NCBI GenBank assembly: GCA_028714895.1
Contig: JAQTLM010000001.1
Span: 124,001-188,000, forward strand
DNA length: 64,000 nucleotides
Direction of reading: 5' to 3'
DNA from: Gallionella sp.
Lineage (GTDB): Bacteria; Pseudomonadota; Gammaproteobacteria; Burkholderiales; Gallionellaceae
Shown here: in pieces, positions 31,147 through 40,966 of the stretch
Layout of the letters: every line of letters begins with the position of its first letter
How positions within the stretch are numbered: position 1 is the stretch's first letter
Translations under genes and position numbers: made by a program
The notes under the pieces: model-generated
The model's input: the letters and a program-made list of their open reading frames with translations, nothing else
What the model was told of the DNA's origin: nothing
The model's database searches: none

Positions 31147-33867
31147 ATGATTTCCAGTGTACTGAAAAGTGTCTTTGGTAGCCGCAATGACCGCTTGCTC
31201 AAGCAATACCGCGCTACCGTACAAACCATTAACAAGCTCGAAGCCGATATCGCCAAATTGAGCGATGAGGAGTTGCGCCGGAAAACCGACAGCTTCAGGC
31301 AGCGTTTTGCGCAGGGCGAAACGCTCGACGCGCTGCTACCGGAGGCGTTTGCCGTAGTGCGCGAGGCTGGCACCCGCGCATTGGGGTTGCGCCATTACGA
31401 TGAGCAGCTGATCGGTGGGATGGTTCTGCATTACGGCAAGATCGCCGAAATGCGCACCGGCGAAGGCAAAACCCTGATGGCCACCCTGCCGGTCTACCTG
31501 AATACGATTTCCGGCAAGGGCGTGCATGTCGTTACGGTGAACGATTATCTGGCCAGCCGCGATGCAGAGTGGATGGGCAAACTGTATCGCTTTCTCGGCC
31601 TGTCGGTGGGCGTAATCCTGTCGCAGATGCCGTCGGACGACAAACAGGCCGCTTATGCCGCCGATGTCACTTATGGCACCAACAACGAATTCGGCTTCGA
31701 CTACCTGCGCGACAACATGGCGACGCAGGTCAACGAACGTTACCAGCGTCCGCTCAACTACGCCATCGTGGATGAGGTGGACTCGATCCTGATCGACGAG
31801 GCGCGCACTCCGCTGATCATCTCCGGCCAAGCCGAAGACAATGTGGATATCTACGTGCGCATGGATAAGCTGGCTCCCCAGCTGCAGCGGCAGGCCGAGG
31901 AAGACGGGCCGGGAGACTTCAGCGTGGATGAAAAAAACCACCAAATATTGCTCAGCGAGCCCGGCCACGAACGGGCGGAGGCGCTTCTTGCGCAAGCCGG
32001 CCTGTTGCCGGACGGCGGCAGCCTGTATGACCCCGCCAACATCACGCTGATCCATCACCTGTATGCGGCATTGCGCGCGCACAACCTGTATCACCGCGAT
32101 CAGCACTATGTCGTACAGGACGGCGAAGTCACCATTGTGGACGAATTCACCGGGCGTTTGATGTCCGGGCGGCGCTGGTCGGACGGCCTGCATCAGGCGG
32201 TGGAAGCGAAAGAGGGTGTGGCGATCCAGAAGGAAAACCAGACGCTGGCCTCGATCACTTTCCAGAATTATTTCCGCATGTACCACAAACTGGCCGGCAT
32301 GACCGGCACGGCGGATACCGAGGCGTACGAATTCCAGCAAATCTACAGCCTGGAAACCGTGATCGTTCCGCCGCATCGCCCGACCATCCGCAAGGATATG
32401 ATGGACAAGGTATATCTCACCGCCAAGGAGAAATATCAGGCGGTGATCAATGACGTCAAGAACTGCTACGAGCGCGGCCAGCCGGTGCTGGTGGGCACGA
32501 CCTCGATTGAAAACTCGGAATTGCTGTCGCATTTGCTGGAAAAGGACAAGTTGCCGCACCAGGTGCTGAACGCCAAGCAGCACGCGCGCGAGGCGGAGAT
32601 CGTCGCGCAGGCCGGGCAACCCAAGATGGTCACCATCGCCACCAACATGGCCGGCCGCGGCACGGACATCGTGCTGGGCGGCAATACCGAGAAGCCGATC
32701 GAACACATCCGCGCCGACGAAAGCCTGGACGAGGCCGCCAAGGAGCAGCGCATCGCGCAGTTGAAATCCGAATGGCAGCAATTGCATCAGCAGGTGCTGG
32801 CGAGTGGCGGGTTGCACATCATCGGCACCGAACGGCACGAGTCGCGCCGCGTGGACAACCAGTTGCGCGGCCGCTCAGGACGCCAGGGTGACCCCGGTTC
32901 CAGCCGCTTCTATCTGTCGCTGGAAGATCCGCTGTTGCGCATTTTTGCATCCGACCGCGTGGCGGCGATCATGAATAGATTCAAGCTGCCGGAGGGCGAG
33001 GCTATCGAGCATAGCTGGGTGACGCGCGCCCTCGAGAATGCGCAGCGCAAAGTCGAGGCGCGCAACTTCGATATGCGCAAGCAGATCCTCGAATATGACG
33101 ATGTCGCCAACGACCAGCGCAAGGTGATCTATCAGCAGCGCGGCGAACTGCTGGAAAGCACGGATATTTCCGAAACCATCCAGGCGATGCGCGAGGGGGT
33201 GCTGGAAGATACCATCAGCCAGTACATTCCGCCGCACAGCATGGAAGAGCAATGGGATGTGCACTCTCTGGAAAAGGCATTGGCCGCCGAGTTCCGCCTG
33301 GAATTGCCGCTGGTGCAGTGGCTGGAGGAAGACAAGCAGCTGAACGAAGCGGGTTTGCGCGCCCGTGTCGCCGAACATGCGCAGCAGCAATATCAAGCCA
33401 AGGTCGATACGGTGGGCGCGGAAGTCATGCACCACTACGAGCGCGTCATGATGCTGCAAAGCCTGGATACGCACTGGCGCGAACATCTTGCCGCGCTGGA
33501 TCATCTGCGTCAGGGCATCCATTTGCGCGGTTATGCGCAAAAGAACCCCAAGCAGGAATACAAACGCGAGGCTTTCGAACTGTTTTCCCTGATGCTGGAC
33601 GCGGTCAAGCGCGAAGTGACGCAGGTGTTGATGACCGTGCAGGTGCGCAGCGAGGAGGATGTCGAGTCGGTAGAAGCGCCCCCCGCACTGGAAAATGTGC
33701 AGTATCATCACGCCGATTATGACGAGGCGTTGGCGCAATCAACCGGCCAGCCAACCGATGAGGAACAGAAAACGTTTGTGCGCGGCGGGCAGAAGGTGGG
33801 GCGCAACGATCCGTGCCCATGCGGATCTGGCAAGAAATACAAGCAGTGCCACGGCAAATTGAGTTAA
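31147..33867 (+). CDS. secA: Preprotein translocase ATPase SecA
   Basis: Motor that drives unfolded preproteins through SecYEG. The 906-residue protein has Walker [22 protein letters not shown]-type [52 protein letters not shown] and a C-terminal zinc-binding SEC-C motif [16 protein letters not shown] for SecB binding. Length is standard. A cyclic-nucleotide-binding-domain gene follows after 19 bp. Confidence 0.98.
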   Translation: MISSVLKSVFGSRNDRLLKQYRATVQTINKLEADIAKLSDEELRRKTDSFRQRFAQGETLDALLPEAFAVVREAGTRALGLRHYDEQLIGGMVLHYGKIAEMRTGEGKTLMATLPVYLNTISGKGVHVVTVNDYLASRDAEWMGKLYRFLGLSVGVILSQMPSDDKQAAYAADVTYGTNNEFGFDYLRDNMATQVNERYQRPLNYAIVDEVDSILIDEARTPLIISGQAEDNVDIYVRMDKLAPQLQRQAEEDGPGDFSVDEKNHQILLSEPGHERAEALLAQAGLLPDGGSLYDPANITLIHHLYAALRAHNLYHRDQHYVVQDGEVTIVDEFTGRLMSGRRWSDGLHQAVEAKEGVAIQKENQTLASITFQNYFRMYHKLAGMTGTADTEAYEFQQIYSLETVIVPPHRPTIRKDMMDKVYLTAKEKYQAVINDVKNCYERGQPVLVGTTSIENSELLSHLLEKDKLPHQVLNAKQHAREAEIVAQAGQPKMVTIATNMAGRGTDIVLGGNTEKPIEHIRADESLDEAAKEQRIAQLKSEWQQLHQQVLASGGLHIIGTERHESRRVDNQLRGRSGRQGDPGSSRFYLSLEDPLLRIFASDRVAAIMNRFKLPEGEAIEHSWVTRALENAQRKVEARNFDMRKQILEYDDVANDQRKVIYQQRGELLESTDISETIQAMREGVLEDTISQYIPPHSMEEQWDVHSLEKALAAEFRLELPLVQWLEEDKQLNEAGLRARVAEHAQQQYQAKVDTVGAEVMHHYERVMMLQSLDTHWREHLAALDHLRQGIHLRGYAQKNPKQEYKREAFELFSLMLDAVKREVTQVLMTVQVRSEEDVESVEAPPALENVQYHHADYDEALAQSTGQPTDEEQKTFVRGGQKVGRNDPCPCGSGKKYKQCHGKLS

Positions 33868-33886
33868 TACGCAAAAGGAGAATGAA

Positions 33887-34372
33887 ATGTCTTTAGTGAT
33901 TGATGCGCTGCGCACCTCAACGATTACCGAGGAATTGAGCGATGCCGAGGTGGAGATTCTCTCGCACCTGTTTGAAGTTCAAGATTACAAGTCTGGAGAA
34001 ACTATCGTTCAGCCCGGCGAGCCTCAACCGGACAACCTGTACATTCTGGCGCATGGCGATATTGAAGTAAAAATCCAAAGCGCCGAAGGAAAGTCCACCA
34101 TCCACGTCCTCAAACCGGGCGACTTGGCGGGCATGATCACCTTCGTCGGCGGTGCGGCTTCGCAGGTCAGTGCGACGCTGTGTGCCGTTGGCGACACCAA
34201 GGTATTGAGCCTGGAGCGATCCAAATTCGAGACGCTGATCAACAGCCATCCGATGATCGTGTACCGCGTCATGCGTGGCTTGGCGCGCAACATGCACGGC
34301 ATCGTGCGGCGCATGAATACCGAATCGGTAGAGCTCAGCAACTACATTTACCGCACCCACGGTCGCTACTAG
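33887..34372 (+). CDS. Cyclic nucleotide-binding domain protein
   Basis: A stand-alone cNMP-binding (CRP-type sensor) domain. The 161-residue protein has the beta-roll pattern [31 protein letters not shown] and [15 protein letters not shown], but no C-terminal HTH, so it is unlikely to bind DNA by itself. Strong SD (aaggag) before the ATG. It lies between secA and argJ on the same strand and may be co-transcribed with either. The ligand is unknown. Confidence 0.85.
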   Translation: MSLVIDALRTSTITEELSDAEVEILSHLFEVQDYKSGETIVQPGEPQPDNLYILAHGDIEVKIQSAEGKSTIHVLKPGDLAGMITFVGGAASQVSATLCAVGDTKVLSLERSKFETLINSHPMIVYRVMRGLARNMHGIVRRMNTESVELSNYIYRTHGRY

Positions 34373-34383
34373 GAAAAAGCTTC

Positions 34384-35613
34384 ATGCCGGTCAATCTGAC
34401 ACCGCCCGCCGCGGCACAACTGTTGCCCGTTGCGGGCGTTTCTTTGGGCGTCACCGAAGCGAACATCAAGCGCGAAAACCGCAAGGATTTACTGGTGATG
34501 CAGTTGAGCGAGGGCGCGCGGGTCGCGGGTGTATTCACCCAGAACCGCTTTTGTGCGGCGCCGGTGATCGTCGCGCGCGAACACCTTGCGCAACCCGATG
34601 GCATCCGCGCGCTGGTGGTCAACACCGGCAACGCCAATGCCGGAACCGGTGAGCAGGGCATGCAGGATGCGCGTACCACCTGTGCGGCACTGGCGGGCCT
34701 GCTGGGCTGCAAGACGACGCAGATTCTGCCATTCTCCACCGGCGTGATCATGGAGCCGCTGCCGGTGGGCAAAATTGCCGCAGGCCTGCCCGGCTGCGTC
34801 GCGAACATGTGCGCCGACAATTGGTTTGATGCCGCGCACGCGATCATGACTACCGACATCGTCGCCAAGGCCGTTTCCAGGCAAGTAGCCATAGATGGCG
34901 TGACCATCACCGTCACCGGCATCGCCAAAGGCTCCGGCATGATCCACCCGAACATGGCGACCATGCTCGGCTACATCGCCACCGACGCCGCAATTGCGCA
35001 ACCGCTGCTGCAGCAAATGGTCAGCGCAGCCGCCAACCGCTCGTTCAACTGCATCACCGTGGACGGCGACACCTCCACCAACGACGCGCTGATGCTGATC
35101 GCCACCGGCCAGTCCGCGTTGCCGGAAATCCGCGATGCCAAAGGCGCGGAGTTCGCCGCGCTGCAGGCTGCCGTCACCGAGGTCGCGACCTGGCTGGCGC
35201 AAGCCATCGTGCGCGACGGCGAAGGCGCAACCAAGTTCATCACAGTGCAGGTCGAGGGCGGCAAGGATGAAGCCGAATGCAAGCAGATCGGCTACGCCAT
35301 CGCGCGCTCCCCGCTGGTCAAAACCGCCTTCTTCGCCTCCGACCCCAACCTCGGGCGCATCCTCGCCGCGATCGGCTATGCGGGCGTGGCTGATCTGGAT
35401 GTCGATGTGCTCAGGCTGTATCTGGACGATGTGCTGGTCGCCGAACATGGCGGGCGTGCTGCCAGCTATCGGGAGGAGGATGGGCAGCGGGTGATGAAGC
35501 AGAGTGATATCACCATACGCGTGGTGTTGAATCGCGGGGCGGCGAAGGCGACTTTGTGGACTTGTGATTTTTCTTACGATTACGTGAAGATTAACGCGAG
35601 CTATCGCAGTTAG
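34384..35613 (+). CDS. argJ: Bifunctional glutamate N-acetyltransferase / ornithine acetyltransferase
   Basis: Transfers acetyl groups in the cyclic arginine pathway. The 409-residue precursor has the self-cleavage region [15 protein letters not shown], where the Thr of ATML becomes the nucleophile of the beta chain. It starts [18 protein letters not shown], and the C-terminus ends in the conserved [10 protein letters not shown]. The ATG at 34384 lies 11 bp after the previous stop codon. A large inverted repeat begins 16 bp after the gene. Confidence 0.97.
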   Translation: MPVNLTPPAAAQLLPVAGVSLGVTEANIKRENRKDLLVMQLSEGARVAGVFTQNRFCAAPVIVAREHLAQPDGIRALVVNTGNANAGTGEQGMQDARTTCAALAGLLGCKTTQILPFSTGVIMEPLPVGKIAAGLPGCVANMCADNWFDAAHAIMTTDIVAKAVSRQVAIDGVTITVTGIAKGSGMIHPNMATMLGYIATDAAIAQPLLQQMVSAAANRSFNCITVDGDTSTNDALMLIATGQSALPEIRDAKGAEFAALQAAVTEVATWLAQAIVRDGEGATKFITVQVEGGKDEAECKQIGYAIARSPLVKTAFFASDPNLGRILAAIGYAGVADLDVDVLRLYLDDVLVAEHGGRAASYREEDGQRVMKQSDITIRVVLNRGAAKATLWTCDFSYDYVKINASYRS

Positions 35614-35629
35614 GTTGCTTCCATAAACA

Positions 35630-35909
35630 CCGTTCGCCCTGAGCTTGTCGAAGGGCGTAGTGTGCACAACATAAACAAAATCAAAACCGCCGGGGGTAGC
35701 CCGGCAGCTAGTCACTTTTCTTGTCTTGCCAAGAAAAGTAACCCAAAGAAGGCGCCCCCGGTTTGCCGCCCTTCGGGTTCCCTGCGTTGCTCGACTGGTC
35801 AGGCGGCTGCGGAACTCGCGCTTCGCGCTCAAACAGTCCTCGCCGACACCCCCTGACCAGCCTGCGCTACTCGGCGGCGCACAGGGGAGAAAAGAAAAAA
35901 ACCAAAACC
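35630..35909 (+). repeat. Left arm of the 280-bp inverted repeat
   Basis: Matches the reverse complement of 36975-37251 base for base over about 250 bp, diverging only in an A-rich tract near the inner end. It begins cgttcgccctgagcttgtcg, contains aagaaaagtaacccaaagaa and ends in a poly-A/C tract. Any open frames here are incidental. Confidence 0.92.
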
Positions 35910-35928
35910 CAAAACCGCAAATCCCTAT

Positions 35929-35950
35929 GGTGGGCAACAAGTTGCCCACC
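35929..35950. repeat. Inner palindrome, left
   Basis: ggtgggcaac-aa-gttgcccacc, a 10-bp perfect stem with a 2-nt spacer, just inside the left arm. Confidence 0.8.
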
Positions 35951-36026
35951 ATGCTGAAGTGATAGGCAAAATAATCCAACTCCGGTACATTGAAACCATG
36001 TCCACTAAGCAACTAGGAAAATACTG

Positions 36027-36935
36027 ATGATTACACTCAATAGTGATCAAGGATTGATCAGCGTCGAAAACTGGGAGGACATCGAATTACGCCCCGGATT
36101 CGTTACCAATCTTAACCCATCAGACCACCTGCTTGACTCGATCATTGGTAGATATTTATTCAAAAAAATGATCAGGTGCGGATTATCCAATTGTCATACC
36201 CTTCATGCGAAAGGCTACATAGTCACTACAAAAGAAGGCCTATCTACAAACATCGGGACGGTCTGCGGAAAAAAATATTTTGGTGTCGACTTTGAGACTC
36301 TCTCAAAAAGATTCGAGCGTGATATCACTGAAAAAGAAAACAGGAATCGTCTCTTTAGCTTTAGCTTTCAAATTGAAGATATTGAGCAAACAATCTCTGA
36401 TCTTAGACAGAAAGAACACGGCGCTAATTGGGTTAATAAGAAAACTCGCCAGCTCATCTCTGCGAATAAAGATTGCCCAGAAGTAATCGTTCGTCGGATA
36501 TCAGCGATGCTCAAAACTGGAACAAACATCCTATCGATTCAGCGAGAAGCAACTCAGGAAGAAATTGAAACGTTGGAGACTATGCAAGGGCGAAAGATTC
36601 AGCGGCCTTATGTTATCGAAGAACCCATAGCCGATATAGCTAGTATCCAAGCGCTATATCCTGAAAACGACCTAAAGAAGTTATTGGTGCTCGATTTGGA
36701 GGAGCCTCTAAAGGTTTTCAAGGGCAAGGACATAGATTTATTAAACTTCGACGAGCTTCGTCACTGGGCTAAATGGGTCAACAGTGTCGAAAGTACTCTA
36801 GAAAAAGCAGTGACTGCTGTGATGCTTGGGAACGCTTTGCTCTCACGGAAAAATCTTGAACCGTTCAGTAAAATTCTGACTACGCGCGACGACATAGCTA
36901 TCTTCCGCTCATATTTGAAAGAACTACATGAGTAG
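36027..36935 (+). CDS. Orphan hypothetical protein in the inverted-repeat cassette, possible zinc-binding domain
   Basis: Unknown function. The 302-residue product begins MITLNSDQGLISVENWEDIE and has a candidate metal-binding cluster in the first 90 residues: CGLSNCHTLHAKGYIV followed by TNIGTVCGKKYFG (two Cys, two His, then a Cys-Gly). The middle and C-terminal parts are helical and charged, without transmembrane segments. There is no DDE, HUH or Ser/Tyr recombinase motif that I recognise. The gene is much more AT-rich than its neighbours and ends 8 bp before the right inner palindrome. An AGGA site precedes the ATG. Confidence 0.75.
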   Translation: MITLNSDQGLISVENWEDIELRPGFVTNLNPSDHLLDSIIGRYLFKKMIRCGLSNCHTLHAKGYIVTTKEGLSTNIGTVCGKKYFGVDFETLSKRFERDITEKENRNRLFSFSFQIEDIEQTISDLRQKEHGANWVNKKTRQLISANKDCPEVIVRRISAMLKTGTNILSIQREATQEEIETLETMQGRKIQRPYVIEEPIADIASIQALYPENDLKKLLVLDLEEPLKVFKGKDIDLLNFDELRHWAKWVNSVESTLEKAVTAVMLGNALLSRKNLEPFSKILTTRDDIAIFRSYLKELHE

Positions 36936-36942
36936 TCCAGTT

Positions 36943-36966
36943 GGGTGGGCAACTTGTTGCCCACCC
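36943..36966. repeat. Inner palindrome, right
   Basis: gggtgggcaac-tt-gttgcccaccc, the counterpart of 35929-35950 with a slightly longer stem. Confidence 0.8.
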
Positions 36967-36974
36967 TGCTTTAC

Positions 36975-37251
36975 GGTTTTGGTTTTTTTTCTCCCCCTGT
37001 GCGCCGCCGAGTAGCGCAGGCTGGTCAGGGGGTGTCGGCGAGGACTGTTTGAGCGCGAAGCGCGAGTTCCGCAGCCGCCTGACCAGTCGAGCAACGCAGG
37101 GAACCCGAAGGGCGGCAAACCGGGGGCGCCTTCTTTGGGTTACTTTTCTTGGCAAGACAAGAAAAGTGACTAGCTGCCGGGCTACCCCCGGCGGTTTTGA
37201 TTTTGTTTATGTTGTGCACACTACGCCCTTCGACAAGCTCAGGGCGAACGG
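36975..37251 (-). repeat. Right arm of the 280-bp inverted repeat
   Basis: Reverse complement of the left arm (35630-35909). It ends only 19 bp before the TTG start of the Nudix-ThiE gene, so it must contain or displace that gene's promoter. Confidence 0.92.
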
Positions 37252-37270
37252 CCTTGTTTGAAAGATCACA

Positions 37271-38254
37271 TTGAACACGCAAACCGAAAACACAAAAATC
37301 ATCGAAGTCTCCGCCGCCGTCCTGCAACGCCCCGACGGCTCCTTCCTCCTCGCCCAGCGTCCCCCCGGCAAAATATGGGCAGGCTATTGGGAATTCCCCG
37401 GTGGCAAGATCGAGGCGGGCGAGACGCCCTACCATGCGCTGGTGCGGGAGTTGCGCGAGGAACTGGGCATCGAGGTCGAGACCGCGTATCCGTGGGTCAC
37501 TCGCGTGTTCACTTACCCCCACGCGACGGTGCGGCTGAATTTCTTTCGCGTGACAGAGTGGCGCGGCGAGCTGCATCCGCACGAGGGACAACAGTTCGCG
37601 TGGCAGTCACCTGCTGCCCTTCGATACCTCAGGGCGAACGGGGGAGGTTCGGTAACGGTGTCTCCTATGCTGCCCGCCAACGCGCCCATCCTGCGCGCAC
37701 TGGAGTTGCCCCCCCTGTATGCCATTAGCAATGCCGCCGAGCTGGGGGTGGAAGAATTCCTGCAGCGGCTGGAGCGCGCGTTGCAGAACGGCTTGCGGCT
37801 GTTGCAGTTGCGCGAGAAGAATCTGCCACGCGAGGCGTTGCGCGAACTGGCGCGGCGTGTGATGGTACTGGCTCACGCGCATGGCGCGAAGGTGTTGCTC
37901 AATGGCGATATCGAACTGGCGCAGGAGATCGGCGCGGACGGCGTGCAGTTGACGGCTGCGCAACTCGCCGAGTTGCGCGAGCGGCCAGCCGTGGCGTGGT
38001 GCGCAGCTTCCTGTCATAACGCGGAGGAACTGCGCCGTGCCGAGGCGCTGGGTTGCGACTTTGCGCTGCTCAGTCCGGTGCTGCCGACCCTATCCCATCC
38101 CGGTGTGCCGCATCTGGGCTGGGAGAATTTCGCGGCTATCGCGGCGGGCTCATCCATTTCGGTGTATGCGCTGGGCGGTTTGACACACGACGATATGCAG
38201 ACCGCATGGCAGCGTGGCGCACATGGCATAGCCTTGCTGCGTCAGGCCTGGTGA
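37271..38254 (+). CDS. Nudix hydrolase fused to a thiamine-phosphate-synthase-like domain
   Basis: The N-terminal Nudix domain (8-oxo-dGTP diphosphatase type) has the full box [20 protein letters not shown] followed by ELGI at about residues 37-60. The C-terminal half (about 155-327) is ThiE-like ([60 protein letters not shown]). This fusion is frequent in beta/gammaproteobacteria as a MutT variant. The frame starts with TTG at 37271. About 12 residues ([11 protein letters not shown]) between the domains come from a dispersed repeat. The gene end overlaps convergent yacG by 13 bp. Confidence 0.9.
   Translation: MNTQTENTKIIEVSAAVLQRPDGSFLLAQRPPGKIWAGYWEFPGGKIEAGETPYHALVRELREELGIEVETAYPWVTRVFTYPHATVRLNFFRVTEWRGELHPHEGQQFAWQSPAALRYLRANGGGSVTVSPMLPANAPILRALELPPLYAISNAAELGVEEFLQRLERALQNGLRLLQLREKNLPREALRELARRVMVLAHAHGAKVLLNGDIELAQEIGADGVQLTAAQLAELRERPAVAWCAASCHNAEELRRAEALGCDFALLSPVLPTLSHPGVPHLGWENFAAIAAGSSISVYALGGLTHDDMQTAWQRGAHGIALLRQAW
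37616..37641 (+). repeat. Short dispersed repeat inside the Nudix-ThiE gene
   Basis: gcccttcgatacctcagggc followed by gaacgg closely matches the outer end of the nearby inverted-repeat arms (cccttcgacaagctcagggc, then gaacgg). It is in frame, between the two domains. Confidence 0.65.
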
Positions 38255-38433
38255 TCGGGCGGGGGCAATTCCTGTTCGCGTTGTTCGACGCGATATTCTT
38301 CGTTCGCCCATTTGCCCAAGTCGATCAGCTTGCAGCGTTCGCTGCAAAACGGGCGGAAGCGATTATTGGTGTCCCATTGATGTTCTTTGCCGCAATGCGG
38401 GCAGAACACAACTGGCGGTGCTTTGGCTGGCAT
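38242..38433 (-). CDS. yacG: DNA gyrase inhibitor YacG
   Basis: Small zinc protein that binds GyrB and inhibits gyrase. The 63-residue product has the Zn ligands in [12 protein letters not shown] and [20 protein letters not shown], exactly the YacG pattern. It overlaps zapD by one base and forms the common coaE-zapD-yacG run. Confidence 0.95.
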   Translation of the reverse strand: MPAKAPPVVFCPHCGKEHQWDTNNRFRPFCSERCKLIDLGKWANEEYRVEQREQELPPPDHQA

Positions 38434-39218
38434 TATGACGGGAGGCTGCAGAAGGTCAGATCAAACGGCACATCCTGTTCGAACAGGGTGGTTTTTGCGG
38501 CATAGTTGGCGGCGATGAAGCGGATATTGATGGCGTATTTGTTGGCGCCGACCTCGGGTATGCAAGCCAGATCGCTGCTCAGGCTGACACGCAGCATCTG
38601 TGAGACACGTCCGCCCTGCATTTGCTGGAAAGTGCCCTGATGCGCGGTGAAGTGGAGCACTTTGCCGCTTTCGCGCAACAGGCGCAGGATGATTTCCAAA
38701 CCGGTGCGCAAGGGCAGGAATGGAACCAGCCATGCCTGCAAATTTTCGCGCCGCGAGTCGGCATCCTGTTCCTGCCAGTAGTGATAGGAAGGCAGGTCGA
38801 ACTCGCATGTGCCGCCCGGCATGACGGCGCGCTGCTTGATGCCCATCAGCCATTCGTTTTCGCGCAGGTGCTGGCCGGTTTTGCCGGGCATGGCGAGTAT
38901 GTCCGAGGAGGCGCCTTCAATCTCCGCGAGGATGGTATCCAGCGCGCCTTCGGAAATTGCGGGGTTGTTATGCAGGGCGGAAAGGTTGCGTTTCTGGCGT
39001 TCCAGTTCCTGCAACATTTCGGATTTCAGGTCGGCGCGGCTGGCTACCTCAAGGATTTCAAACAGGGTGATCAGCGCGGCATGGTGGTCCATGCCTTGCG
39101 CATATTCGATGAAGTGCGCCATGCGTGCGAACAAGTCCTCCAGGCGCAACAGGGTGCGCACTTTTTCGTTGAGAGGAAACTCGTAGTCGATCACGGCGGC
39201 ATGGGCGGATAAATTCAA
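38433..39218 (-). CDS. zapD: Cell division protein ZapD
   Basis: Cross-links FtsZ filaments at midcell. The 261-residue protein matches Zap[20 protein letters not shown] near the start, [20 protein letters not shown], and C-terminal beta segment [15 protein letters not shown]. Length is normal. Encoded between coaE and yacG in the standard order; the stop TAA shares a base with the yacG ATG. Confidence 0.95.
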   Translation of the reverse strand: MNLSAHAAVIDYEFPLNEKVRTLLRLEDLFARMAHFIEYAQGMDHHAALITLFEILEVASRADLKSEMLQELERQKRNLSALHNNPAISEGALDTILAEIEGASSDILAMPGKTGQHLRENEWLMGIKQRAVMPGGTCEFDLPSYHYWQEQDADSRRENLQAWLVPFLPLRTGLEIILRLLRESGKVLHFTAHQGTFQQMQGGRVSQMLRVSLSSDLACIPEVGANKYAINIRFIAANYAAKTTLFEQDVPFDLTFCSLPS

Positions 39219-39254
39219 TTGCGAAAGATATATGGGATTCCCTTATATCGTCAA

Positions 39255-39860
39255 TTACTGTTTTGTGTTTTTCGCATAACGTTCATGTAGAGCGGCAACC
39301 TGCACGACCAGATTGTCCAGTCCGGCATCGTTGTGGATGACATCGTCGGCCAATTGCAGCCGTTTGGCGCGCGGGGTTTGCCGGGCGATGATGGCGCGCA
39401 CTTCCGTTTCGCTCATGCGGCTGCGCCCGATGACGCGCGCAATCTGGGTATTTTCATCGCAATCCACTACCAGCACGCGCTGCACCAGTTGCCGGAAGGT
39501 GCGGCTTTCGGGCAGCAGCGGTACGACGACGACGATATACGGGCTGGCCTGCAATTGCCGCAACTGCACTTTGGCCTGTTCGAATATCAGGGGGTGCAGG
39601 ATATGCTCCAGCCGCTGCTTGGCGTCGGCATCCGAAAAGATCAGTGCGCGCATCCTGGCGCGATCCAACGCGCCGTCCTTCGTGAGGCAATCGTTGCCGA
39701 AGGCGGCACGGATCGCCGCGATGGCCTCGCTGCCGGCTTGCGTCAGCTGGTGGGCGATGGCATCGGTGTCGATGATGCCTGCGCCATGTTCAGCAAACAG
39801 CGCGGCAACAGTGCTTTTGCCGCTGCCGATCCCGCCGGTGAGCCCGATACAAAAGCTCAT
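39255..39860 (-). CDS. coaE: Dephospho-CoA kinase
   Basis: Last step of coenzyme A synthesis. From the ATG at 39860 the 201-residue protein starts MSFCIGLTGGIGSGKSTVAA (P-loop) and contains IIDTDAIAHQLT and VVVPLLPE, typical CoaE motifs. An upstream in-frame Met would translate repeat sequence. The start codon lies at the edge of a MITE-like repeat (39859-40043), whose terminal repeat provides part of the ribosome-binding region (ggattggaatg). Confidence 0.95.
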   Translation of the reverse strand: MSFCIGLTGGIGSGKSTVAALFAEHGAGIIDTDAIAHQLTQAGSEAIAAIRAAFGNDCLTKDGALDRARMRALIFSDADAKQRLEHILHPLIFEQAKVQLRQLQASPYIVVVVPLLPESRTFRQLVQRVLVVDCDENTQIARVIGRSRMSETEVRAIIARQTPRAKRLQLADDVIHNDAGLDNLVVQVAALHERYAKNTKQ

Positions 39861-40043
39861 TCCAATCCTATTTCGAAGGTCAAACAAGGCGGCGACGAGC
39901 GAGCGGCGCGGACAGTGCATTTAGTACGGCTATAACCAGCGACTTGGCTATGGTCTTTTGATAGCCTAGTCGAATGGCTAGTTGTTTCATCAGGAGTGAG
40001 CGAGGAAGCCAACGCAGTTTCACCGATGAAATAGGATTGGAAT
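39859..40043. mobile_element. MITE-like element between coaE and pilD
   Basis: attccaatcctatttc (39859-39874) and its perfect complement (40028-40043) form 16-bp terminal repeats of a 185-bp non-coding unit. The interior carries the ataaccagcgacttggct and tagtcgaatggctagttgtt modules seen elsewhere in the window, including inside uvrD. One end touches the coaE start codon, the other touches the pilD stop codon. Confidence 0.7.
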
Positions 40044-40912
40044 CATGGGGCGGCGAGCAGTTGCAGATAACCCTGTGTCAGTGTTTGTCCCCAGAACAGC
40101 GCGATCAGCCCGCCGCCCGCCAGATACGGGCCGAACGGTATGGGGATGTTGCGGCCATGCTTGGCCGCAACAATCAGGGTAATGCCGACCACAGCGCCCA
40201 CTATCGATGACAGCATGATGATGAGCGGCAACATTTGCCAGCCCATCCAGGCGCCCAGCGCGGCGAGCAGTTTGAAATCACCGTAGCCCATGCCTTCCTT
40301 GCCGGTGGCGAGCTTGAACAGCCAGTACACGCACCATAGCGCAAGATAACCGAATATTGCGCCCAGCACCGCGCTATGCAAATCGGTAAAGGTGCCGGAC
40401 AGGTTGAACAGCAAGCCTGCCCAGAGCAGCGGCAGGGTGATGTCGTCCGGCAGCAGTTGCGTGTCGAAATCGATCGCCGTGAGCGCCAGCAATGCCCAGA
40501 TGAGCAGCAAGGCGCCGGCTGCCGCCCAGCCGAAGCCGAAGTGCCAGGCCGCAAATCCGCACAGTATGCCGCTGATCGCCTCGATGACCGGATAGCGCGG
40601 CGAGATGGCCGCGCCGCAGCCCTTGCACTTGCCGCGCAATAGCAGGTAACTGACGATGGGAATGTTTTCCCACGCGCTGATGGCGTGATTGCAATGCGGG
40701 CAGGCGGAACGCGGGACAACGAGATTGTAGGTGGGGGCCGCCGCCGGTTCCTCGCCGCGCAGTTCGGCGCATTGTTGCTGCCAGCCAAGCTCCATCATTT
40801 TCGGCAAGCGGTGGATCACCACATTCAGAAAACTGCCGACCATCAAGCCTAATACGGTTAATACGCTGATGAATGCCAGCGGCGAGGATTGAAGAAGCTC
40901 CATGAAGCTCAT
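40043..40912 (-). CDS. pilD: Type IV prepilin peptidase / methyltransferase
   Basis: Cleaves and N-methylates prepilins and pseudopilins in the inner membrane. The 289-residue protein has the zinc-type tetracysteine segment CPHCNHAISAWENIPIVSY with KCKGCGAAISPRYPVIE, and the two aspartate motifs IDFDTQLLPDD and GMGYGDFKLLAALGAW. About eight membrane helices. Located between pilC and coaE in the usual order. Confidence 0.96.
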   Translation of the reverse strand: MSFMELLQSSPLAFISVLTVLGLMVGSFLNVVIHRLPKMMELGWQQQCAELRGEEPAAAPTYNLVVPRSACPHCNHAISAWENIPIVSYLLLRGKCKGCGAAISPRYPVIEAISGILCGFAAWHFGFGWAAAGALLLIWALLALTAIDFDTQLLPDDITLPLLWAGLLFNLSGTFTDLHSAVLGAIFGYLALWCVYWLFKLATGKEGMGYGDFKLLAALGAWMGWQMLPLIIMLSSIVGAVVGITLIVAAKHGRNIPIPFGPYLAGGGLIALFWGQTLTQGYLQLLAAP

Positions 40913-40966
40913 TGGGCGGTGGTGAAAAGCGAAAGGTGAAAGGTCTCTGTAAGGTGCTCCCTGCCC

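Larger units (their letters stand above)
35630..37251. mobile_element. Composite inverted-repeat-bounded cassette carrying one orphan gene
   Basis: Two nearly identical arms (35630-35909 and 36975-37251) in inverted orientation bracket an AT-rich single-gene region, with a small palindrome just inside each arm (35929-35950 and 36943-36966). The layout resembles a transposon with very long terminal repeats, but no transposase is present. The flanks are argJ and the Nudix gene; I see no clear target-site duplication (the bases just outside differ). Confidence 0.7.

Noticed and set aside
35630-37251. Conventional IS element or prophage fragment
   Set aside because: Inverted arms are present, but the enclosed protein has no DDE, HUH, serine or tyrosine recombinase motif, and no phage structural gene is near.
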